DNA from: an uncultured Muribaculaceae bacterium
GTDB taxonomy: Bacteria > Bacteroidota > Bacteroidia > Bacteroidales > Muribaculaceae
Assembly: GCA_910588035.1 (NCBI GenBank)
Contig: CAJUPY010000039.1
Coordinates: forward strand, 1 to 12,752
Direction of reading: 5' to 3'
Length of the DNA stretch: 12,752 bases
A program made the position numbers and the translations under genes. The notes under the pieces are model-generated. The model was not told the DNA's origin and did not search any database. It was given only the letters and a program-made list of their open reading frames with translations. Of the stretch, positions 7,001 through 12,752 are shown piece by piece. Every line of letters begins with the position of its first letter. The first letter of the stretch is position 1.

Positions 7001-7681
7001 ATGAAAAAAACAATAATCATTTCCATGTTGCTGTCATTAACGCTGGCAACATTCGCCCAAAGCCGCAAGTCTGTCGCAATTCTCGGCGATTCATACTCGA
7101 CATTTGAAGGTTATAACCGCCCGGAAGACAACATCATGTGGTATTTTCAGAAATGCGACACAACCCGAACCGATGTCAAATCGGTTGACCAGACCTGGTG
7201 GCACAAATTCGTCAAGGAAAACGGCTACAAACTTGAATGCAACAACTCGTTTTCAGGTGCTACAATATGCAATACAGGATATCGTAAGGAAGATTATTCA
7301 GACCGTTCGTTCGTAACAAGGATGAAAAATCTCGGATCACCAGACATGATACTGATTTTCGGAGGGACAAACGATTCGTGGGCCAAATCTCCTGTCGGTG
7401 AATATAAATATGAAAACTGGACTGACAAGGATCTGTATTCATTCCGTCCGGCAATGGCATACATGCTCAAGACAATGAAAGAGTATTACCCAAACACCGA
7501 GATCTATTTCATGCTAAACGCAAATCTAAGCGATCAAATCGACGAGTCGGCGAAACAGATTTGCAAGCACTACGACATTCCGCTCATCGAACTTGTTGAC
7601 ATCGATTGCAAACGCAGTCACCCGACAGTCAAAGGCATGGAATCTATAGCAAGACAAGTGACAGGCTTCATCAGAAAATAA
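7001..7681 (+). CDS. Secreted SGNH/GDSL-family hydrolase
   Basis: 226 residues. A signal peptide (MKKTIIISMLLSLTLATFA, cleavage before Q20) points to export; there is no lipobox cysteine. The SGNH blocks are visible: block I ILGDSYS with nucleophile S31, a GA region (about 85-87) with N82 nearby, block III FGGTND (120-125) with N124, and block V with H207 in SHPT. The usual Asp-x-x-His of block V is replaced by DCKRSH, placing D202 five residues before the histidine. Relatives are esterases or deacetylases acting on sugar O-acetyl groups and similar esters; the true substrate cannot be read here. ATG 7001 was preferred over an in-frame upstream ATG at 6926 because only it gives a clean signal peptide. 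It is head-to-head with the VanZ-like gene, 34 bases apart. Confidence 0.88.
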   Translation: MKKTIIISMLLSLTLATFAQSRKSVAILGDSYSTFEGYNRPEDNIMWYFQKCDTTRTDVKSVDQTWWHKFVKENGYKLECNNSFSGATICNTGYRKEDYSDRSFVTRMKNLGSPDMILIFGGTNDSWAKSPVGEYKYENWTDKDLYSFRPAMAYMLKTMKEYYPNTEIYFMLNANLSDQIDESAKQICKHYDIPLIELVDIDCKRSHPTVKGMESIARQVTGFIRK

Positions 7682-7703
7682 CCGTTTGAATATATGGTAG
7701 AGC

Positions 7704-7758
7704 TATCTGAAGTCGACCGATTTAGCAGAATACGTCTAAATGAGGTCGGCTTCAGATA
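7704..7758. repeat. Large intergenic hairpin (imperfect inverted repeat)
   Basis: TATCTGAAGTCGACC (7704-7718) pairs with GGTCGGCTTCAGATA (7744-7758) over 15 positions with one T-G wobble, and the stem resumes inside with ATTTAG (7720-7725) against CTAAAT (7736-7741), leaving a ten-base loop. It fills most of the 97-base gap between the SGNH hydrolase and the esterase. The sequence after it (TATTTAAAAC) is only weakly T-rich, so it may be a terminator for the hydrolase, a structured leader of the esterase, or an operator. Confidence 0.65.
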
Positions 7759-7778
7759 TATTTAAAACTTGGTGAATC

Positions 7779-8447
7779 ATGGCTTTAAAAATATTTGAGA
7801 CAGCAGGATTGCGTGTCGCATTGTGCCGCAACGTTGCAAGCGAAAAAATAGCATATATTATTTATTACTGTAACGCGCTCGATTCCGTGATCGAAAGTAT
7901 CTCAGTCAAATATGGCGTATCAATAGCCGTTATATCGGGCGTGGACTGGGATAACGATATGACACCGTGGCCGGCGAAGAGAGTGACTGCGGGCAGCGAT
8001 GACTTCAAGGGTCTCGCAAAGGAGTTTTTTGTCACACTGACAACCGGAATCATACCTCAGATAGAATCTACATTCGGCCTCACGAATGCCGAGCGGACCC
8101 TTTTCGGAATCTCGTTGTCGGGTCTGTTCTCGCTGTGGCAATGGAACATGTCCGATCTGTTTCACAATATTGTTTCAATTTCAGGATCATTCTGGTATGA
8201 CGGCTTTCTGGAGTGGTTTGACAAACAAGACTACAGCAAGCACAACGGAACAGCCATTTTCCTTCTCGGTGACAAGGAGTGCAAATCAAATATAAAAGAA
8301 TTCTCCACAGTCGAGACCGCTACGAACGCTATTGTCAGACATCTTGAATCACAGAACATCGACACATCTTTGACAATGGTTCCGGGCAACCACTACCAAT
8401 TTCAGATTGAACGCCTCACACTTGGCTTCAAGTTGATTTATGAATAA
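7779..8447 (+). CDS. Putative esterase, alpha/beta-hydrolase fold
   Basis: 222 residues, no signal peptide, so probably cytoplasmic. It resembles the putative esterase group (Fes/IroE/esterase D-like), in particular a compact subfamily with the landmark WDNDMTPWPAKR (residues 57-68) near the N-terminus. The nucleophile elbow is GISLSG (110-115) with S112 as the likely catalytic serine; LFNIV-like helix and SGSFWYD follow, the GDKE segment (about 168-171) is the probable acid region, and H205 in PGNHYQF is the likely catalytic histidine. Members hydrolyse small ester substrates; the substrate here is unknown. The start is the first ATG after the intergenic hairpin; no consensus promoter was seen, so it may be read through from the upstream hydrolase. 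It ends ten bases from the convergent regulator gene, without an obvious terminator. Confidence 0.8.
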   Translation: MALKIFETAGLRVALCRNVASEKIAYIIYYCNALDSVIESISVKYGVSIAVISGVDWDNDMTPWPAKRVTAGSDDFKGLAKEFFVTLTTGIIPQIESTFGLTNAERTLFGISLSGLFSLWQWNMSDLFHNIVSISGSFWYDGFLEWFDKQDYSKHNGTAIFLLGDKECKSNIKEFSTVETATNAIVRHLESQNIDTSLTMVPGNHYQFQIERLTLGFKLIYE

Positions 8448-8457
8448 ATTGTTTGAA

Positions 8458-9414
8458 CTATTTCTTTATTTCATTGATATTGATCAGCTTCTGTATAATT
8501 GCATAGATCGTCAATGCCGATGCCGAATGAATGTCGAGTTTGGCACATATATTGCGGCGGTGTGTCGTGACAGTGTGTATGGAGACACATAACCGGTCAG
8601 CAATCTCTTTGTTGGCCAGTCCAAGCGCAATCATTCTGACAACATCCTTCTCGCGCGAAGTTAATTCGGGGGTATTGTCTTCTTCAATTGAATCGCTTGC
8701 CGGTCTCGTTTGTCGCGGAGAGATTGCCAAGTCACGTTTCAATTTTTCAACTGCCGGAACAAACAGACGGTCTTCAAGATCACAATGGCTCATGAGGTCT
8801 CTCTCACATGTTATTATATCGAACAGCGCGGCATTTAGCGCATCTTCATCACCGTTATTCTGATAATGGGTGACAAATATCTCCTTCAGTTCCTCAAGTT
8901 TAGGTGCGATAGGCGCATGCCTCAGTGAGAAATCAGACAGATCAAACGTTTCGGTGGTGACACCCTTGAGCATATCTTCAACATACGGAAACAAAAAGTC
9001 ATTCTCATATTGCATGTGAGCCCTGACCTCTTCTACATAGTCATCATAATACCTGAGCAACAACATGCCGATATCATCGGCGTTTGACACAGGCACGGCT
9101 GCGAGCAATTTGCGTCTGATCGACGGAAGAGCGAATGAAAGGAAATAGTCGTGTGAATTTTTAAGGTAAGTTATCAACATTCCGGCTTCGGGCTCAAACT
9201 GATGCCACTCAACTCCGCTGACAAAAGCGGCAACAGCCAGAAATGTCGAAGTGTGGACATTGTGACTGCCACACACTTCGGCCACAGTAGCATTGCCGAA
9301 TCCAAGACTAATGTTGAAGCGGCGCAAAACCATCAGAAGCATCGGTTCAAATCTGATCAGTTCGCGCATACGTGATGAAGGGCCGAATTTTACCTCACTC
9401 TTTTTCCTATCCAT
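8458..9414 (-). CDS. Hemerythrin (RIC/YtfE-like)-LuxR HTH fusion regulator
   Basis: 318 residues, soluble. Residues about 16-62 resemble the ScdA N-terminal domain of RIC proteins but lack its Cys-Cys pair. Residues about 80-228 form a hemerythrin-type four-helix bundle with candidate di-iron ligands H88, H133-x3-E137, H166 and H210-x3-E214. These intervals (45, 4, 29, 44, 4) are nearly those of E. coli YtfE as I recall it (H84, H129, E133, H160, H204, E208). A linker (230-248) leads to a LuxR/GerE helix-turn-helix (about 250-311; LTSREKDVVRMIALGLANKEIADRL and THRRNICAKL are typical). There is no receiver domain, so it is probably a one-component regulator in which the iron site senses nitric oxide, oxygen or peroxide. 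It has its own promoter with adjoining palindromes, which suggests autoregulation. Targets are unknown; neither neighbour is an obvious stress gene. Confidence 0.88.
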   Translation of the reverse strand: MDRKKSEVKFGPSSRMRELIRFEPMLLMVLRRFNISLGFGNATVAEVCGSHNVHTSTFLAVAAFVSGVEWHQFEPEAGMLITYLKNSHDYFLSFALPSIRRKLLAAVPVSNADDIGMLLLRYYDDYVEEVRAHMQYENDFLFPYVEDMLKGVTTETFDLSDFSLRHAPIAPKLEELKEIFVTHYQNNGDEDALNAALFDIITCERDLMSHCDLEDRLFVPAVEKLKRDLAISPRQTRPASDSIEEDNTPELTSREKDVVRMIALGLANKEIADRLCVSIHTVTTHRRNICAKLDIHSASALTIYAIIQKLININEIKK

Positions 9415-9434
9415 AGCTTTGTGATTTTCATGCG

Positions 9435-9465
9435 CAAAATTATGAGATAGTCAGAAAATGTGCAA
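9435..9465 (-). promoter_or_regulatory. Promoter of the hemerythrin-LuxR regulator
   Basis: On the minus strand TTG (plus 9463-9465) is followed after 20 bases by TAATTTTG (plus 9435-9442), a good Bacteroidetes promoter. The start of transcription would be near 9429, giving a leader of about 15 bases before the ATG at 9414. Confidence 0.72.
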
Positions 9466-9496
9466 TACTCATTTTTGAGTATTTTTGAAAATTCAA
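9464..9496. promoter_or_regulatory. Palindromes at the regulator promoter, candidate operator
   Basis: AATACTCA-TTTT-TGAGTATT (9464-9483) is a perfect 8-bp inverted repeat with a four-base spacer that touches the -33 element of the regulator promoter. Just upstream lies TTGAAAATTCAA (9485-9496), with 5-bp arms. In neither orientation is the hairpin followed by a T-run, which argues against a terminator and for protein binding. Confidence 0.5.
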
Positions 9497-9507
9497 GCTC
9501 CGTTTCC

Positions 9508-10170
9508 CTACTCTTCACCATTAATTACGAGATCAAGTATCTCCGACGGCCTGTCAACAATATTCTCGGCATAATATTGCTTGAGTTCCTTAACCGGACG
9601 AAAGCCCCATGTCACACCACAAGATGCGACGCAGGCGCGCCTGGCAGTCTCCATGTCGACACCAGAGTCTCCAACATAGAGAGTCTGTCGCTTGGGCATG
9701 ACAACCTTTCCGAGAATCTCGAAAACTATCGACGGATCGGGTTTAACCGGCACATCGGGTTTCTGGCCCTCTACAGCCACCCAAGGTATCGCAGGAAAAT
9801 AACGGCATATCAATTTCTCGACGGCACTCTGATATTTATTGGAGGCGACAGCCAGTTTCACACCACGGCCGGCAAGCTGTTCAAGCAGCTCGGGAATGCC
9901 GTCATATGGACGAGTGTTATCGGCATTGTGCAGATCATAGTACTCAGTAAAATAGCGGCGCAGAGTCTCCACATTGGCTTCCGAGCGTGCATCTTCAGGC
10001 AAAACTCTCTGAAGAAGGCGCGTGACACCGTTGCCGACAAAGAAAGGATAGGACGAGATCGCATGAGTCGGATAGCCGGCACGCTCCAATGCATGGTTGG
10101 CAGCCTGACCGAGGTCATCGATCGTGTTCAACAATGTTCCGTCAAGATCAAAAATCACAAGCTGTTTCAT
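9508..10170 (-). CDS. gph: HAD-family phosphatase, phosphoglycolate phosphatase-like
   Basis: 220 residues, cytoplasmic, the usual length for this family. All four HAD motifs are present: motif I DLDGTL with nucleophile D8 and acid/base D10, motif II with S110 in VASN, motif III with K143 in VKPDP, and motif IV GDSGVD with D168 and D172 for magnesium. The cap between motifs I and II is helical (type C1), as in phosphoglycolate phosphatase and beta-phosphoglucomutase. The likely substrate is 2-phosphoglycolate or another small phosphate ester; family assignment is firm, substrate is not. It starts nine bases after the tamL stop and is read in the same direction, so the two are probably one transcript. 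No separate promoter or clear terminator was seen; the 93-base gap to the regulator start holds that gene's promoter. Confidence 0.9.
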   Translation of the reverse strand: MKQLVIFDLDGTLLNTIDDLGQAANHALERAGYPTHAISSYPFFVGNGVTRLLQRVLPEDARSEANVETLRRYFTEYYDLHNADNTRPYDGIPELLEQLAGRGVKLAVASNKYQSAVEKLICRYFPAIPWVAVEGQKPDVPVKPDPSIVFEILGKVVMPKRQTLYVGDSGVDMETARRACVASCGVTWGFRPVKELKQYYAENIVDRPSEILDLVINGEE

Positions 10171-10179
10171 AATCGAAAA

Positions 10180-12525
10180 TCAGAAAGGATAGCCCACGGC
10201 AAAATGGAATGTGGCGTCCCTGCCCCAACGGGGGTGTATCAATGGCCACGGTTCCTGATTCATCGCCGGATTATGCGCTTTCATGCCCAGATCAAAACGA
10301 AGCAGGAAATATGTGAAGTCCATTCTAAGTCCGGCTCCATAAGCCAGTGCTATCTGTTTGTAGAATTTATCGAATTTAAATACTCCTCCAGGTTGATTCT
10401 CATAGGTTCTGATTGTCCAGATGTTTCCAGCATCGACAAACAATGCACCCTCGAACACCCAGAAAAGTTTCGCACGATACTCCATGTTGAGATCAAACCT
10501 GATGTCACCACACTGATTGATGAAGTCAGTGACCGAATTTTTAGCGTCATAACTTCCTGGGCCAAGCGTTCTGACACCCCACCCTCTGACTCCGTTGGCA
10601 CCTCCGGCGTAAAAACGTTTTTCAAACGGTATCATTTTAGAGTTACCATAAGGCACACCGATACCGAATCCTACTCTGAAAGCGAGTGAGTTACGGCTGT
10701 TGAAATTGCGGGTGAAAGTGTAGTCGATCTCTGTTTTGGCATATTGGGCATATTGTGTGCCGAAAATCTTGTATGCGCCGTCGTTACGTTTCTGGTTGGT
10801 CAACGATGAAAAAGCATAGAGCACGTTACCTGCGGTTTCCGCCGCCCAACGGAAAGTGTATATCTGCTCCTGACGATGAACCGTCGCAGCGGATGTCGAT
10901 GCCACACGCCGGTTGGTTTTATAGTAGGTATATCCCATTCTCATGATGAAGTGATCTTCATAGCTGTAACGCAAAAGCGGATTTGACGGAGCTACTTCAT
11001 CTATGAAATTAATTGTCGATTGCGGCAGATAGACATAGTTCACGTCAATCAGGTCGAATGTGCGGCGTTCAGTGTTCAATCTGTTACTCCACTTATATTT
11101 CCAACCGGCACCGGCAATAACCCTGGTATACTCGGGTCTTTCCTGATAGTTGAACGTCAGAGCGACCTCGCTCGATGCTTTGATGCGTTGCTTAAATGAC
11201 TTCGACAGAAAAGGAGCCTCAAACTTCGGAAACAACAGGCCGACTTCTCCGGCAAACTCGGTGTAACGGTCATTGATGAGTCCGTCGAGATTGCCTGAGA
11301 TGCTTTCGTAAGATGTGCGGAACTTTGTTGTCAGCTGCTCCGAACCTTTCCACAGATTTCGGTGAACATAGGTCAGGCCGATACCGAAACCGAGATCTCC
11401 CTCTGAATTTGTACCTTCAAGCTCAAATGTCACACCTTGCTTTTTTCCTCGCGAAAGCAAAATATAAGCGTCAATCAGCTGTTCATCGCCGACAGATCCG
11501 GCCGGCCGCATGTTGATGTTTATATATTTCAAGATTCCGAGCTGGCCAAGTGACTCATACGTGCGGTCTACAGCCGCTGCATTGAATAGTTTTCCAGGTT
11601 CGATGAAACATTTCTCGTCGATGATCGAAGGTCTCAGGTATCGATCCTTGCCATATAGAATCGTGAGACCTTTGTAATTTATAGAATCGACAAAATGAAA
11701 CTTATAGTCGGCGGCAATGTCAGCTGTGTTATAGTCGGTCACCACAATGACACGTCTGACGATATAGCGTCTATGAAGATCCGGCAATGAATCTCCCGAA
11801 AGCCTGTTCCTTTCTGCCGGTGATTTGACCTGCATTGTAAGTTCGACAGCTTTTGAGCCCGCTGTCGTATCGGCTATAAATGTGATGTAGTCCTTTATGA
11901 ACGCATAATAACCTTTCCGCCTGAGTCGTTCAGTTATGAGACTCCGCTCCTTGTCAAGATTGTTCCGGTCAAACAGGTCTCCCTCACCAATAGTGAAAAA
12001 CGACGAATCGGCCATGACCGTCGATCCCAGCAACGAGTCCTTGAACTCATAGTTGACGGTAGAGATGTAGTGTGGTTCACCGGTAGATATATGGTAGACC
12101 ACATTCATTTTCTTTTTTTTATGGTTGGCGACAGTGTCAAAATTGACTTTCACGTCATTATAACCGCGGTTGATCAAAGCCTGTCTCAGATGATACACCG
12201 ATTGACGTGTCAAAATGCTGTCGTAAATTACAGGTGGCTGTCCGAGTTTACGTATCCAACGATTATACCACTTTGTTGTATCCTTGCCGGATATGTTGTA
12301 GGTTCCAAGTTGCAGTTTGGCGAAACCAAGCACCTTGTTGTTAGGTGTCTGTCTCAGATAATTGAACAGTTCGGTAGATGATACATTATCTCGATCTCCG
12401 TCAATCTCGATAGCGGTTTTGTCGAGCAGCAGCTCTCCTTCAGGCACATGTCGGGTCGAGCGGCAGCCGGCTAGTGTCACACATAATATAATATAGAGAT
12501 AGAACCGCAATTCTCTGATTGTCAT
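10180..12525 (-). CDS. tamL: TamL-like Omp85 lipoprotein (translocation and assembly module)
   Basis: 781 residues. The N-terminus FYLYIILCVTLAGC carries a lipobox with Cys21, so the protein should be lipid-anchored. Residues about 25-350 hold POTRA-like repeats (for example LRQALINRGYNDVKVNFD and LRRKGYYAFIKDYI), and from about 360 to the end is the 16-strand Omp85 barrel. The VRGW motif (646-649, in GGANGVRGWGVRTLGPG) is the conserved loop-6 lock of Omp85 proteins, and the last residue is Phe, the usual barrel end signal. Bacteroidetes carry this lipidated relative of TamA, thought to work with the inner-membrane TamB in outer-membrane or lipid assembly; BamA itself has no lipobox. TamB is not in the window. 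The gene has its own promoter, is divergent from tRNA-Gln, and is followed at once by the HAD phosphatase. Confidence 0.9.
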   Translation of the reverse strand: MTIRELRFYLYIILCVTLAGCRSTRHVPEGELLLDKTAIEIDGDRDNVSSTELFNYLRQTPNNKVLGFAKLQLGTYNISGKDTTKWYNRWIRKLGQPPVIYDSILTRQSVYHLRQALINRGYNDVKVNFDTVANHKKKKMNVVYHISTGEPHYISTVNYEFKDSLLGSTVMADSSFFTIGEGDLFDRNNLDKERSLITERLRRKGYYAFIKDYITFIADTTAGSKAVELTMQVKSPAERNRLSGDSLPDLHRRYIVRRVIVVTDYNTADIAADYKFHFVDSINYKGLTILYGKDRYLRPSIIDEKCFIEPGKLFNAAAVDRTYESLGQLGILKYININMRPAGSVGDEQLIDAYILLSRGKKQGVTFELEGTNSEGDLGFGIGLTYVHRNLWKGSEQLTTKFRTSYESISGNLDGLINDRYTEFAGEVGLLFPKFEAPFLSKSFKQRIKASSEVALTFNYQERPEYTRVIAGAGWKYKWSNRLNTERRTFDLIDVNYVYLPQSTINFIDEVAPSNPLLRYSYEDHFIMRMGYTYYKTNRRVASTSAATVHRQEQIYTFRWAAETAGNVLYAFSSLTNQKRNDGAYKIFGTQYAQYAKTEIDYTFTRNFNSRNSLAFRVGFGIGVPYGNSKMIPFEKRFYAGGANGVRGWGVRTLGPGSYDAKNSVTDFINQCGDIRFDLNMEYRAKLFWVFEGALFVDAGNIWTIRTYENQPGGVFKFDKFYKQIALAYGAGLRMDFTYFLLRFDLGMKAHNPAMNQEPWPLIHPRWGRDATFHFAVGYPF

Positions 12526-12545
12526 AGACTGTTTGATTTTAGCTA

Positions 12546-12576
12546 CAAAGGTAATAAACTATTCGACGTTATGCAA
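12546..12576 (-). promoter_or_regulatory. Promoter of tamL and the HAD phosphatase
   Basis: On the minus strand TTG (plus 12574-12576) is followed after 20 bases by TACCTTTG (plus 12546-12553), matching the Bacteroidetes consensus. Transcription would begin near 12540, about 15 bases before the ATG at 12525. Confidence 0.75.
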
Positions 12577-12632
12577 CTCAATGAACCCGTTTCATATTTC
12601 TTGAAAAAAAACCAAAAAAATTAAAGAAAAAA

Positions 12633-12663
12633 TTTGTCAGTTAAAAAAATGTTCGTACCTTTG
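12633..12663 (+). promoter_or_regulatory. Promoter of tRNA-Gln
   Basis: TTTG (12633-12636), a 19-base spacer and TACCTTTG (12656-12663) form a near-ideal Bacteroidetes promoter, about 40 bases before the tRNA. A-tracts at 12604-12632 directly upstream resemble an UP element, as expected for a strongly expressed stable RNA. Confidence 0.85.
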
Positions 12664-12702
12664 CAGTGTTCAAATAAACAACGAACAAAATATTTAGAAA
12701 AT

Positions 12703-12752
12703 TGTCTTGTGGTGTAATGGTAGCACGTCGGATTCTGGTTCCGCCTGTGAGG
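12703..12752 (+). tRNA. tRNA-Gln (CTG), 3' end cut off by the window
   Basis: The acceptor 5' strand TGTCTTG (12703-12709), a 3-bp D stem GTG/CAC around TAATGGTAG, and the anticodon loop TTCTGGT with anticodon CTG are visible, followed by a short variable loop and the start of the T stem (GAGG). The three-pair D stem is typical of tRNA-Gln. The first anticodon-stem pair (position 27 with 43) is a T-C mismatch. The T loop and 3' acceptor strand lie beyond the window. Confidence 0.92.

Noticed and set aside
6967..7068. Longer VanZ-like protein
   Set aside because: The extension reads antisense through the signal peptide of the SGNH hydrolase and gives no family similarity.
8440..8475. Terminator between the esterase and the regulator
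   Set aside because: The ten-base gap and its flanks are AT-rich but contain no convincing inverted repeat.
9460..10689. A 409-codon open frame on the plus strand
   Set aside because: It lies wholly opposite the HAD phosphatase and the tamL 3' half, both of which have complete family motifs, and its own translation shows no recognisable domain or composition of a real protein.
10180..12525. BamA
   Set aside because: The Omp85 barrel and VRGW motif fit, but the lipobox cysteine and N-terminal layout match the TamL lipoprotein group instead.
1..12752. tRNA genes at both ends as integration sites bounding a genomic island
   Set aside because: No integrase, recombinase or repeated tRNA 3' end is visible, and the contents are mostly conserved core genes.

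Overview
The window reads as a chromosomal segment of a Bacteroidales bacterium; a Muribaculaceae-like gut lineage is a guess, the order is not. The grounds are promoters of the Bacteroidetes sigma-ABfr type (TTG/TTTG near -33, 19-20 bp spacer, TAnnTTTG near -7), start codons without purine-rich ribosome binding sites, a TamL-type Omp85 lipoprotein, a large Bacteroidetes-style LptD and a GH78-like secreted enzyme. It opens inside a tRNA-His gene and closes inside a tRNA-Gln gene. Gene density is high: the longest gene-free stretch is about 177 bases (12526-12702) and holds two divergent promoters.

Layout, left to right. The tRNA-His 3' part (+) with a terminator hairpin; a secreted alpha-L-rhamnosidase-like protein (+); a strong 20-bp terminator stem shared with the convergent lptD (-), the outer-membrane LPS translocon. 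A compact divergent promoter region with mirrored -7 elements separates lptD from pyrK-pyrD (+), which encode the two subunits of NAD-dependent dihydroorotate dehydrogenase and overlap by 13 bases. pyrD overlaps the 3' end of a convergent small VanZ-like membrane protein (-). Head-to-head with that lies a secreted SGNH hydrolase (+), then a large intergenic hairpin and a putative esterase (+). Convergent to the esterase is a transcription regulator (-) that joins a RIC/YtfE-type di-iron hemerythrin domain to a LuxR helix-turn-helix. Upstream of it sits a two-gene unit read leftwards, tamL followed by a HAD phosphatase. Divergent from tamL is the tRNA-Gln gene with a near-consensus promoter.

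Functionally the window is mixed housekeeping and envelope content: LPS insertion (LptD), outer-membrane protein or envelope assembly (TamL), pyrimidine synthesis (PyrK/PyrD), and several small hydrolases. No mobile element, CRISPR array or phage gene was seen. The most unusual item is the hemerythrin-LuxR fusion, whose six metal ligands match the spacing of the RIC di-iron centre and which has palindromes right at its promoter; it looks like a one-component nitric oxide, oxygen or oxidative-stress sensor. The second is the rhamnosidase-like protein, whose signature motif lacks the usual acid glutamate.
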